A DNA stretch of 57,537 nt from Nitrospira japonica (GTDB taxonomy: Bacteria; Nitrospirota; Thermodesulfovibrionia; UBA6902). Positions within the stretch are counted from its first letter, which is position 1. Each line of letters opens with the position of its first letter. The DNA lies in the NCBI GenBank assembly GCA_020723105.1, contig DYJL01000018.1:1-57537 (forward strand), given 5' to 3'. Of this stretch, positions 50,917-57,537 are shown one piece after another. A program made the translations under genes and the position numbers. The notes below the pieces were generated by a model. It did not search any database. It was given only the letters and a program-made list of their open reading frames with translations, and was not told the DNA's origin.

Positions 50917-51661
50917 GGTAAGTATCATAGGCCTGCTGCTCGGGTTGGCGGCTGTTATAGGAGGCAATTTTATTGAAGGCGGCCGGGTTAATTCCATAGT
51001 TCAGGGATCGGCTGCATTGATAGTGTTTGGCGGCACTATCGGCGCTACTTTACTGAGTTATTCGGCAAGAGATATCAGATATGCAGTACAGGCTCTGAGG
51101 CATGTTTTTATGGAGGACCCGATATTGCCTCAGGATTATTCTCTTGTAAGAGAGCTTGTAGATTTATCGGCAAAAGCCAGAAAAAGCGGAGTATTGTCAC
51201 TTGAAAGAGATATCCCGAATATCGGATATGCTTTTTTCAGGCGCGCACTGAGGCTTGTAATTGATGGAACTGATCCAAAGCTGCTGAAGAAAGCGCTGGA
51301 ACAGGAAATGAGCTCATTTGAGACAGAAAAGGGCCGGGCGGCAAAGGTTTTTGAATCAGCGGGAGGCTTTGCTCCGACCATCGGAATAATTGGCGCAGTA
51401 CTGGGACTTATACATGTTATGGAAAATCTCGGCAATCCTTCAGAGCTCGGTACGGGCATTGCCATCGCTTTTGTTGCTACAGTTTATGGAGTAGGTTCGG
51501 CGAATCTGCTGTTTCTGCCAATAGCAAAAAAGATCGCAACCAATCTGAAAGAGGAGATTTATCTGCAGGAAATAATTGCAGAGGGTGTGCTCGGAATACA
51601 GGCCGGGAAAAATCCCTATTATCTGAGAGAGTATCTGAATTCATTTTTGTTGAACAGATAA
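50909..51661 (+). CDS. motA: Stator protein MotA (first set)
   Basis: A 250-residue four-helix membrane protein. It starts KVSIIGLLLGLAAVIGGNFIEGG and has the conserved RALRLVIDGTDP loop, GGFAPTIGIIGAVLGLIHVMENL and GIAIAFVATVYGVGSANLLFLPIAKKI. This is the short, PomA/MotC-like form, unlike the 282-residue MotA at 54462. Ion type cannot be decided. It overlaps the PilZ gene by 8 bp and is followed by its MotB partner. Confidence 0.93.
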   Translation: MNKVSIIGLLLGLAAVIGGNFIEGGRVNSIVQGSAALIVFGGTIGATLLSYSARDIRYAVQALRHVFMEDPILPQDYSLVRELVDLSAKARKSGVLSLERDIPNIGYAFFRRALRLVIDGTDPKLLKKALEQEMSSFETEKGRAAKVFESAGGFAPTIGIIGAVLGLIHVMENLGNPSELGTGIAIAFVATVYGVGSANLLFLPIAKKIATNLKEEIYLQEIIAEGVLGIQAGKNPYYLREYLNSFLLNR

Positions 51662-51684
51662 CAGGGGCAGACTGAATTATAATC

Positions 51685-52395
51685 ATGGGTAACAGAAAAA
51701 AAAGAGAAGAAGAGCATGAAAACGTTGATCGGTGGATGGTTTCATACGCCGATTTTGTCACGCTTCTTTTTTGCTTCTTTACAGCTATGTATGCTATAAG
51801 CAATGTTGACACTGGCAAGCTCGGCAAATTCGTAAAATCCATGAGGACCGCATTTAATGCATCGTCAGTAAACAGCCAGGCCATCTCTGTTATTGAAGGG
51901 GTTCAACCACTCATCCCTGCTGATGCAGAGGTGGAGTCGCACATGAAAGAGGCTCTGGGAACCTTTATGGTACAATCAAATGGCGGGATTGAAGTGAAAA
52001 GAGATAAAAGAGGAGTGGTTATTTCAGTGATGGATAAATTTCTTTTTGAGGCAGGTTATGCGAAGCTCAGGGAAGAAGCCCGGCCTTTGGTTGATGCAAT
52101 AGCTGCTGCAGTCAAAAATTATCCCAATGTAATCCGTATTGAAGGACATACTGATAATATCCCTATAAACACCAGCGAGTTTCCTTCCAACTGGGAATTG
52201 TCGTCACAACGCGCAATAAATGTGGCAAAATATTTTATCAAAAGACACACGATGCAGCCCGATATGATATCTACTGTCGGTTATGCGGAATACAAGCCTG
52301 TAGCTTCAAATAACACACCTTCCGGAAGGGCCAAAAACCGAAGGGTTGATATTGTAATCCTGAATGAAGTGGAAGGAGATAGAGAGCCCAAGTGA
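51685..52395 (+). CDS. motB: Stator protein MotB (first set)
   Basis: A 236-residue partner of the MotA at 50909. The membrane helix is about 15-40 with the ion-binding Asp at D23 (SYADFVTLLFCFF). A linker follows, then an OmpA-type peptidoglycan-binding domain (about 110-230, IRIEGHTDNIPI, NWELSSQRAINVAKYF, GRAKNRRVDIVI). It overlaps the next gene's GTG start by 4 bp. Confidence 0.93.
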   Translation: MGNRKKREEEHENVDRWMVSYADFVTLLFCFFTAMYAISNVDTGKLGKFVKSMRTAFNASSVNSQAISVIEGVQPLIPADAEVESHMKEALGTFMVQSNGGIEVKRDKRGVVISVMDKFLFEAGYAKLREEARPLVDAIAAAVKNYPNVIRIEGHTDNIPINTSEFPSNWELSSQRAINVAKYFIKRHTMQPDMISTVGYAEYKPVASNNTPSGRAKNRRVDIVILNEVEGDREPK

Positions 52396-53495
52396 CAGGA
52401 AAAAGAAAAGAGTCGGAAGAATATCTGGAAAAACAGTCGCTGCTGTTTAAACAAATCTGGAAAAGTCAGAAGTGGTGGCAGAACATAATTGATGCCATAA
52501 AAGATTATCTCTTTGTCCTGGATAATAATTACAGGATACTCAGGACGAATAAGGCCTTTGCAAATCTTTTCGGCAAGGAACCCGCAGACATCATCATGAC
52601 TCCATATTATGAACTCTATGGCCTGGAGAAACCGCATGAATGGTGTGTAGTTCAGAAAGATGGGGGAGCAATATCTCCAGGCTCTGTGGAGAGAAAGATA
52701 AATGATTCGGTTTATCTCATAAGCTGCTTTCCGATATTTCATGAACAGAATGATGCGGTAGTTTACATTATGAAGGATATTACGGAGACAAGAAGACTTA
52801 AAGACCAGATTTATCATATGGATAAATTATCATCTCTTGGCACCCTTACATCCGGAGTGGCGCATGAAATCAACAATCCTCTCACAGGCATTATCGGCTA
52901 TACAGAAATGCTTCTCATGCAGGATCAGGATGATACTTCCAGAAAGTATCTTAAAAACGTATATGATTCGGCAATCAGATGTAAAAGGATTGTTGAAAAC
53001 ATGCTTACTTTCTCAAGGCAAAAGCCGCCCCATAAGAGTCCTGAAGATATTAACGACATAATTGACAAGACAATTGAACTTCATGAATACTGGCTCAAAT
53101 CAACCAATATAGAAATAGTGCGTGATTATCAGAAAGTGCCTTATGTAAATGTAGACCGCCAGCAGATGCAGCAGGTGATACTGAATCTGATCATTAATGC
53201 TGAATTTGCAATCTCTGAATCAGGTCAACGCGGCCTGATAAAATTTCAGACGGAATATGAGAATAAATCAAAAACAGTTATCGTTACCGTTACAGACAAT
53301 GGCGCAGGTATTCCCAGTGAAATACTCCCAAAGATATTTGACCCTTTCTTTACTACAAAGCCTGTGAATGCAGGCACCGGGCTGGGCCTTTCAATAGCAC
53401 ATGGGATAATAGCAGAAATGGGCGGGAACATAGAAGTAAAGAGCGTTGTTGGCACCGGAACTTCCTTCAGCATTGTGCTTCCAAATACTGGTTAA
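52392..53495 (+). CDS. PAS histidine kinase
   Basis: A 367-residue soluble kinase. A PAS domain (about 30-135) contains LDNNYRILRTNKAF, and HisKA has H158 in GVAHEINNPLTGIIGYTEML. The HATPase has N-box LNLIINAEFAI, G-boxes DNGAGIP and GTGLGLSIAHGI. It has no membrane segment and no receiver. It is translationally coupled to motB. Its 3' end is 7 bp from the convergent motB2. A cysteine in the PAS (HEWCVVQ) and SCFPIF may be of interest for ligand or redox sensing. Confidence 0.9.
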   Translation: MTGKRKESEEYLEKQSLLFKQIWKSQKWWQNIIDAIKDYLFVLDNNYRILRTNKAFANLFGKEPADIIMTPYYELYGLEKPHEWCVVQKDGGAISPGSVERKINDSVYLISCFPIFHEQNDAVVYIMKDITETRRLKDQIYHMDKLSSLGTLTSGVAHEINNPLTGIIGYTEMLLMQDQDDTSRKYLKNVYDSAIRCKRIVENMLTFSRQKPPHKSPEDINDIIDKTIELHEYWLKSTNIEIVRDYQKVPYVNVDRQQMQQVILNLIINAEFAISESGQRGLIKFQTEYENKSKTVIVTVTDNGAGIPSEILPKIFDPFFTTKPVNAGTGLGLSIAHGIIAEMGGNIEVKSVVGTGTSFSIVLPNTG

Positions 53496-53502
53496 TCACA
53501 TC

Positions 53503-54465
53503 TCATTTCCTGAAGAGGTCATCTCCATGAGTAACAGGGCTTGCAAGTTCTTTCCCTGATTCGGGCGTTTTACTGATATCTTTTACAGGTTTGTTATCAG
53601 CTCCATTTTTTATCTGTGAAAGATTTTCTTCGAACTTATTGAGAATGGGATTGCGCTCATGGTTTTCTCCTGTACCATTACCAGAGGTTTTTGAGGTTGA
53701 GCTATCGGCATATGGAACTTTTAGAATGATGCTGATGCGCCTGTTTCTGGGGTCATTAGGGTTGTCTTTAATGAGGAGGTCTTTGTCTGCATAGCCTGAA
53801 ACATTGTCAATCCTTTCAGGATTAAGGCCGAGAGATTCGAGCTCTTTCCGGGCCGAGGAGGCCCGCTCGGTAGACAGTTCCCAGTTGCTGTAATCACTCC
53901 TTGCATATGGCAATGCATCAGTGTGCCCTTCTATGCTGACTTTGTTTTGAAGATTATTTATATTCTCACCAATAACACGGAGGACTTGCCGGGCCTTTGG
54001 AGTCAGCCTGTTGCTTCCAGTTTCAAACATTAAACTGCCGTCTTTGTCTGTCATCTGGATACGAACGCCGCCTTCAACAGTGTCCACTATTACCTGATCT
54101 TTGGCTTCTCCGAGTTTATTCATCAGGCCAGCCTTGAGTTCCTGCTCCATCTCTCTCATTGTAGAAACAGTTGGCACCTGTGAATCCTGAGTGGCCTTTT
54201 GGCTGGACTCGCCGGATTCACTGAATATCTCGCTTGATTTGTCCATAAAGGATGTGCCGCCCTGATCGTAGATGCTGAAGTTTTTGAAATACATGGTGAG
54301 GCGCGCCCTTTTTTCTTCAGATGTCATATTCAGAAGCCACATCAGCAAAAAAAAGGCCATCATGGCAGTCACGAAATCAGCATAAGCTACCTTCCAGGCG
54401 CCTCCATGGTGACCTCCGCCGCCTTTTTTAATTTTTTTGACTATTATTGGTTTGGGCTTATTCAT
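53503..54465 (-). CDS. motB: Stator protein MotB (second set)
   Basis: A 320-residue MotB of the longer type with a basic cytoplasmic start (KPKPIIVKKIKKGGGGHHGGAWKVAYADF in pieces) and ion-binding D30. The membrane helix is about 31-50 (FVTAMMAFFLLMWLLN), then NMTSEEKRARLTMYF. An OmpA domain lies at about 150-260, and a 60-residue polar tail follows. The GGGGHHGG pattern is typical of the H+-type MotB family. It overlaps motA2 by 4 bp. Confidence 0.93.
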   Translation of the reverse strand: MNKPKPIIVKKIKKGGGGHHGGAWKVAYADFVTAMMAFFLLMWLLNMTSEEKRARLTMYFKNFSIYDQGGTSFMDKSSEIFSESGESSQKATQDSQVPTVSTMREMEQELKAGLMNKLGEAKDQVIVDTVEGGVRIQMTDKDGSLMFETGSNRLTPKARQVLRVIGENINNLQNKVSIEGHTDALPYARSDYSNWELSTERASSARKELESLGLNPERIDNVSGYADKDLLIKDNPNDPRNRRISIILKVPYADSSTSKTSGNGTGENHERNPILNKFEENLSQIKNGADNKPVKDISKTPESGKELASPVTHGDDLFRK

Positions 54466-55310
54466 TTTCTCATGGCTTCTTCAAGCTCGGTAAAGCCAGG
54501 TTTTGCGTCTGAAGGAATGACGCGTCTTGCATACTCAACTGCTATTTGCGGGGCGGCGCCTCCGACAAAGGATACAAGTGCGATTTTAATGACCTGAAAA
54601 AGGACCATATCTTCATTGGCAATATGCTCAAGATGCGTCCCTATCGGCCCCACAAACCCGTAACTTAATAAAACGCCGAGAAATGTTCCGACAAGCGCTG
54701 CTCCAATACTGTGTCCGAGAACTTCAGGAGGCTCGGAGATTTTTGCCATTGTAAGAACGACACCAAGAACCGCCGCAACAATACCGAGCGCCGGCAGGCC
54801 ATCAGCAATCTTATTGACACTGTGTGCAGGTATCAGAGCTTCGTGATGATGTGACTCTATCTCAAGCTCCATGATGTTTTCGAGTTCAAAAGATGTGACG
54901 TTGGTAGATATGATTACTTTTAGATTGTCGCATATGAAAGTAACGGCATGATGATTTTTGAGAATACTTGGATACTTGCTGAAGATAGGGCTTTGAGAGG
55001 GATTTTCGATATCAGATTCAATAGCAATAAGGCCTTCTTTTCTCATCTTTGTAAATATTGAACTCAGGACGCCAAGCAGCTCAAGAAATTCACCCTTGCT
55101 TGCGCCCTTGGCAGAAAAAACTTTAATGGTATTTTTCATGACGACACCTACAATTTTCGATGGAGATGAAATAAAAAATGCTCCAAGCGCTGCGCCGCCA
55201 ATAATGAGGAGCTCAACCGGTTGGAAGAGAAGGTGAATATTTCCATGTTCCAGCAGATATCCGCCTATAACAGATCCAAGGACCACAACTATTCCAATTA
55301 TTACAAACAT
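54462..55310 (-). CDS. motA: Stator protein MotA (second set)
   Basis: A 282-residue MotA of the E. coli-like long family: FVIIGIVVVLGSVIGGYLLEHGN, the large cytoplasmic loop with EGLIAIESDIENP, then GIVAAVLGVVLTMAKI and GTFLGVLLSYGFVGPI. It has AAGAGGAAAG before ATG on the minus strand. It is read away from the DUF6485-type gene. A sigma-28-like site lies upstream. Confidence 0.93.
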   Translation of the reverse strand: MFVIIGIVVVLGSVIGGYLLEHGNIHLLFQPVELLIIGGAALGAFFISSPSKIVGVVMKNTIKVFSAKGASKGEFLELLGVLSSIFTKMRKEGLIAIESDIENPSQSPIFSKYPSILKNHHAVTFICDNLKVIISTNVTSFELENIMELEIESHHHEALIPAHSVNKIADGLPALGIVAAVLGVVLTMAKISEPPEVLGHSIGAALVGTFLGVLLSYGFVGPIGTHLEHIANEDMVLFQVIKIALVSFVGGAAPQIAVEYARRVIPSDAKPGFTELEEAMRK

Positions 55311-55383
55311 TGCTTTCCTCTTAATTCTTTAGAAATTTACTTATGTTTTCCTCTTGCGTTTTCTGGAATTAAATCTACTATAA

Positions 55384-55411
55384 TAATCGGTAAAAGTAAC
55401 TGGAAACTTTA
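55384..55411 (-). promoter_or_regulatory. Possible sigma-28 promoter of motA2
   Basis: On the minus strand, TAAA (55411-55408) is followed after 16 bp by ACCGATTA (55391-55384), 6 of 8 to GCCGATAA and with a spacer one base longer than the fliC and flgM sites. This is weak but correctly placed about 75 bp before the gene. Confidence 0.35.
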
Positions 55412-55479
55412 ACCAATCGTTTACACGTTTTCCGGGATTATGCAGATTCTAAATTACAGTTAATTGGAGGTAGGTATTT

Positions 55480-55677
55480 ATGGAATGCAGAACAGATGCA
55501 AACAGGAAGAATTGTAATTGTACGTATGAGCCATGCAGCAGGAAATATAAGTGCTGTGAATGTCTCCATTATCACAGGCAAAACAGTGAACTTCCTGCAT
55601 GTTTTTTCGGTAAAAAAGATGAACGCACATATAACCGTTCGATTAGCAATTTTATAAGAATTAACAGGCTTAGTTAG
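55480..55677 (+). CDS. Small Cys-rich protein, DUF6485-like
   Basis: A 65-residue protein with eight cysteines in the first 42 residues (MEC, NCNC, EPCS, KCCECLHYH, PACF), then a YNRSISNFIRI end. The layout matches the conserved small DUF6485 family as I recall it. It probably binds a metal or an Fe-S cluster; function is unknown. Strong GGAGGTAGG site. It stands alone between motA2 and the kinase. Confidence 0.82.
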   Translation: MECRTDANRKNCNCTYEPCSRKYKCCECLHYHRQNSELPACFFGKKDERTYNRSISNFIRINRLS

Positions 55678-55827
55678 CAGATTTTATTTCTGCATATTTT
55701 ATTTGATTTTTTCCTTTAATTCGTGGATAATTAAGCGAAATATTGGAGAGGAGTTTTTCTTTAGCCAATAAGATAGCCTGCCATAAACTAATTAAACAAG
55801 AAAATATGTTGGACATATAAGGTAAGT

Positions 55828-55869
55828 TATGCTGTTTTACTTAAAAGATTATTACTTGTTGACAGCATA
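55828..55869. promoter_or_regulatory. Inverted repeat before the NarL-type kinase gene
   Basis: TATGCTGT (55828-55835) and ACAGCATA (55862-55869) are perfect 8-bp arms 26 bp apart, ending 15 bp before the kinase ATG. It could be an operator for the paired regulator. The rest of the 55678-55884 gap is AT-rich with nothing else recognisable. Confidence 0.35.
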
Positions 55870-55884
55870 GTATTTAAAACGCAG

Positions 55885-56790
55885 ATGCATAAGAAGCCTG
55901 AAAACAACTTAAATGACTATAGCAAAGAATTAGGATGCTTATCCGAGAATTATTCTTCTCAAACCAAGAACGCTGAAGGCGAACTGCGGAATTATGGCAA
56001 AGATCTCGAGGAGTTGATAAAAGAACGCACTCTTGAATTGATAGAAGCTAATGAAAATCTTCAGATAGAAATTAAAGTACGGAAAGAGGTGGAGAAAAAA
56101 CTTCTCGTTTATCAGAAACAACTTCAATTCCTTTCCTCACAAATATTGTTGATTGAAGAACGTGAAAAGAGAAGAATTGCTTCTGAACTCCACGATTGTA
56201 TCGGACAGACTCTGGCCCTGACAAAAATTAAGCTGGGCTTACTGGGGAAATTATCCGAATCTGAAGAAAGTAAAAAAATTGTTGATGAAACTATCCAGTT
56301 AGTTGAGGAAACAATTAAGGGTACAAGGACATTGACATTCGAGATCAGTCCTCCCATACTATACGAACTTGGTCTCCGGCAGGCTGTCCAATGGCTTGTA
56401 GACCAGTTCAGTGAACAGCATGGTATTACGATAAGACTCGAAAAATATGAGGGAGACATTTCTTCTGATAATACCATCCGTTTTATCCTTTTCCAGGCGG
56501 TGCGGGAACTCTTGATTAATATAGTAAAGCATGCTAAGGCTACAGGAGTGGATGTAACCATGTCATTAGTCAATGACAATCTCAAGATAGTTATTGAAGA
56601 TAACGGAATCGGATTCTCTGATGATGCAAAGGCTTATACGGGCTATGGCCTTTTCAATATACGTGAAAGAATAAACCACATTAATGGACATTTTGAAGTA
56701 AAGTCAATACACAGCAGGGGTACGCGGGCCACTATTATGGTTCCGTTGGATCTTTCTGAAAAAAATCTGTATAGAAGGGGACATTTATGA
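55885..56790 (+). CDS. NarL-family sensor histidine kinase
   Basis: A 301-residue cytoplasmic kinase. An N-terminal coiled coil (about 25-80) is followed by HisKA_3 with H103 in REKRRIASELHDCIGQ and an HATPase_c ending GYGLFNIRERINHINGHFEV. It has no sensor domain or membrane helix. The coiled coil may dimerise it or receive a signal from a partner. It overlaps its regulator by 4 bp. No clear Shine-Dalgarno is seen. Confidence 0.92.
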   Translation: MHKKPENNLNDYSKELGCLSENYSSQTKNAEGELRNYGKDLEELIKERTLELIEANENLQIEIKVRKEVEKKLLVYQKQLQFLSSQILLIEEREKRRIASELHDCIGQTLALTKIKLGLLGKLSESEESKKIVDETIQLVEETIKGTRTLTFEISPPILYELGLRQAVQWLVDQFSEQHGITIRLEKYEGDISSDNTIRFILFQAVRELLINIVKHAKATGVDVTMSLVNDNLKIVIEDNGIGFSDDAKAYTGYGLFNIRERINHINGHFEVKSIHSRGTRATIMVPLDLSEKNLYRRGHL

Positions 56791-57440
56791 AGAAAATACG
56801 AATCTTACTGGTTGATGATCACAAGATTTTACGTGACGGGATTTGCTCACTATTAAAACAATATCCTGATATGGAAGTGGTTGGAGAAAGTGCAGATGGA
56901 AAATTAGCGTTAAGACTTGTAAAGGAGCTTTCTCCGGATATAGTTATTATGGATATTAGTATGCCCGAACTTAATGGTATAGAGGCTACACGCAGGATTC
57001 TTCTTGAATATCCTCATGTAAAAGTAATGGCCTTATCAATGCATTATGAAAAACATTTTATTTCTGAGATATTCAAGGCTGGAGCCTCTGGATACTTGCT
57101 TAAAGATTGTGCCTTTGATGAAATGGCGCATGCAATACGAATTGTTATAGATAATAAAACATATATACCTCCCCAGATCGCCAGTCTTCTGGTAGAAAGT
57201 CTCGTGAATAATTCAACCAGTGTACATAATAAGCATGCAATTACTCTCCTTACTGAAAGAGAAAAAGAGGTGCTTAAATTAATAGCGGAAGGTAAATCAA
57301 CAAAACAGATTGCTGCACATCTCAATGTGAGTTCCAAAACAATCGAATCACATAGACGACAGGTTATGGCCAAGTTAAATATTCGTAATGTTGCAGACCT
57401 TACAAAGTATTCAATACGAGAAGGGTTGATATCTATTTGA
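56787..57440 (+). CDS. NarL/FixJ-type response regulator
   Basis: A 217-residue regulator. The receiver domain (about 4-120) has D56 (VIMDISMPELNG) and the K of LLKDCAF; the LuxR-type HTH is at about 148-210 (LTEREKEVLKLIAEGKSTKQIAAHLNVSSKTIESHR). It should be phosphorylated by the kinase encoded just upstream and bind DNA as a dimer. The remaining 97 bases of the window after the gene hold nothing recognisable. Confidence 0.95.
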   Translation: MKKIRILLVDDHKILRDGICSLLKQYPDMEVVGESADGKLALRLVKELSPDIVIMDISMPELNGIEATRRILLEYPHVKVMALSMHYEKHFISEIFKAGASGYLLKDCAFDEMAHAIRIVIDNKTYIPPQIASLLVESLVNNSTSVHNKHAITLLTEREKEVLKLIAEGKSTKQIAAHLNVSSKTIESHRRQVMAKLNIRNVADLTKYSIREGLISI

Positions 57441-57537
57441 TTTTGTCGTTGCGTGTTTTGCCCGATAGGTATAAGGTTTTACCCTGCCAGTTGCCTCAGA
57501 ATAAAATGTTACCGAAGGAACGTTGACTCAGGGTGAT

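Noticed and set aside
52281-52817. 178-residue minus-strand frame over the motB-kinase junction
   Set aside because: Opposite two well-supported coupled genes, no domain, and no ribosome site.

Overview
The window is one continuous motility locus from a Gram-negative (LPS-type, diderm) bacterium. The P- and L-ring genes flgI and flgH, the gene order fliLMNOPQR-flhBAFG-fliA-flgFGAHIJ-flgMNKL-csrA-fliW-fliC-flaG-fliD-fliS, and the moderate G+C content suggest the Nitrospirota or a deltaproteobacterial relative. That placement is an inference from synteny and is not proven. No rRNA, tRNA, CRISPR array or insertion sequence was seen.

Layout: (1) 1-1947 holds a minus-strand diguanylate cyclase between two divergent copies of an interspersed repeat. 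(2) 1948-24142 is an almost gap-free plus-strand flagellar run: C-ring and export gate, the polar placement pair flhF/flhG, sigma-28, rod, rings, anti-sigma FlgM, hook-filament junction, the csrA-fliW regulator pair, a short flagellin, FlaG, cap and FliS. (3) 24385-49631 is a 25 kb accessory island. It has glycosyltransferases of the GT2, GT4, GT9, Maf-like and CgeB-like types, four radical-SAM proteins (one with two complete B12-radical-SAM units), a carbamoyltransferase-methyltransferase-TPR fusion, TPR proteins and a second FliS paralogue. This is the most novel part and is best explained as an unusual flagellin (or other surface) glycosylation and modification system. (4) 49656-55310 holds signalling and motor genes: a receiver protein, a PilZ protein, two different stator pairs (one per strand) and a PAS histidine kinase. 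(5) 55480-57440 holds a small cysteine-rich protein and a NarL-type two-component pair.

Regulation readable from the DNA: sigma-54 type promoters (GG-N10-GC) lie before flgF and before two glycosylation transcription units. Sigma-28 promoters lie before flgM (perfect GCCGATAA) and fliC. The fliC leader has a textbook CsrA hairpin (GGA in the loop) plus a GGA-containing Shine-Dalgarno, directly downstream of csrA and fliW. A tiered scheme is likely: sigma-54 for middle genes and glycosylation, sigma-28 with FlgM for late genes, and CsrA/FliW for flagellin translation. c-di-GMP could enter through the cyclase and the PilZ protein.

A second unexpected layer is a family of degenerate 7-bp tandem arrays at about ten gene junctions of the flagellar run, with one inside an island gene. 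Several are translated: they encode the basic and hydrophobic parts of the FlgA, FlgH and FlgI signal peptides. Others supply Shine-Dalgarno sequences, and several occur as complementary arm pairs around start codons.
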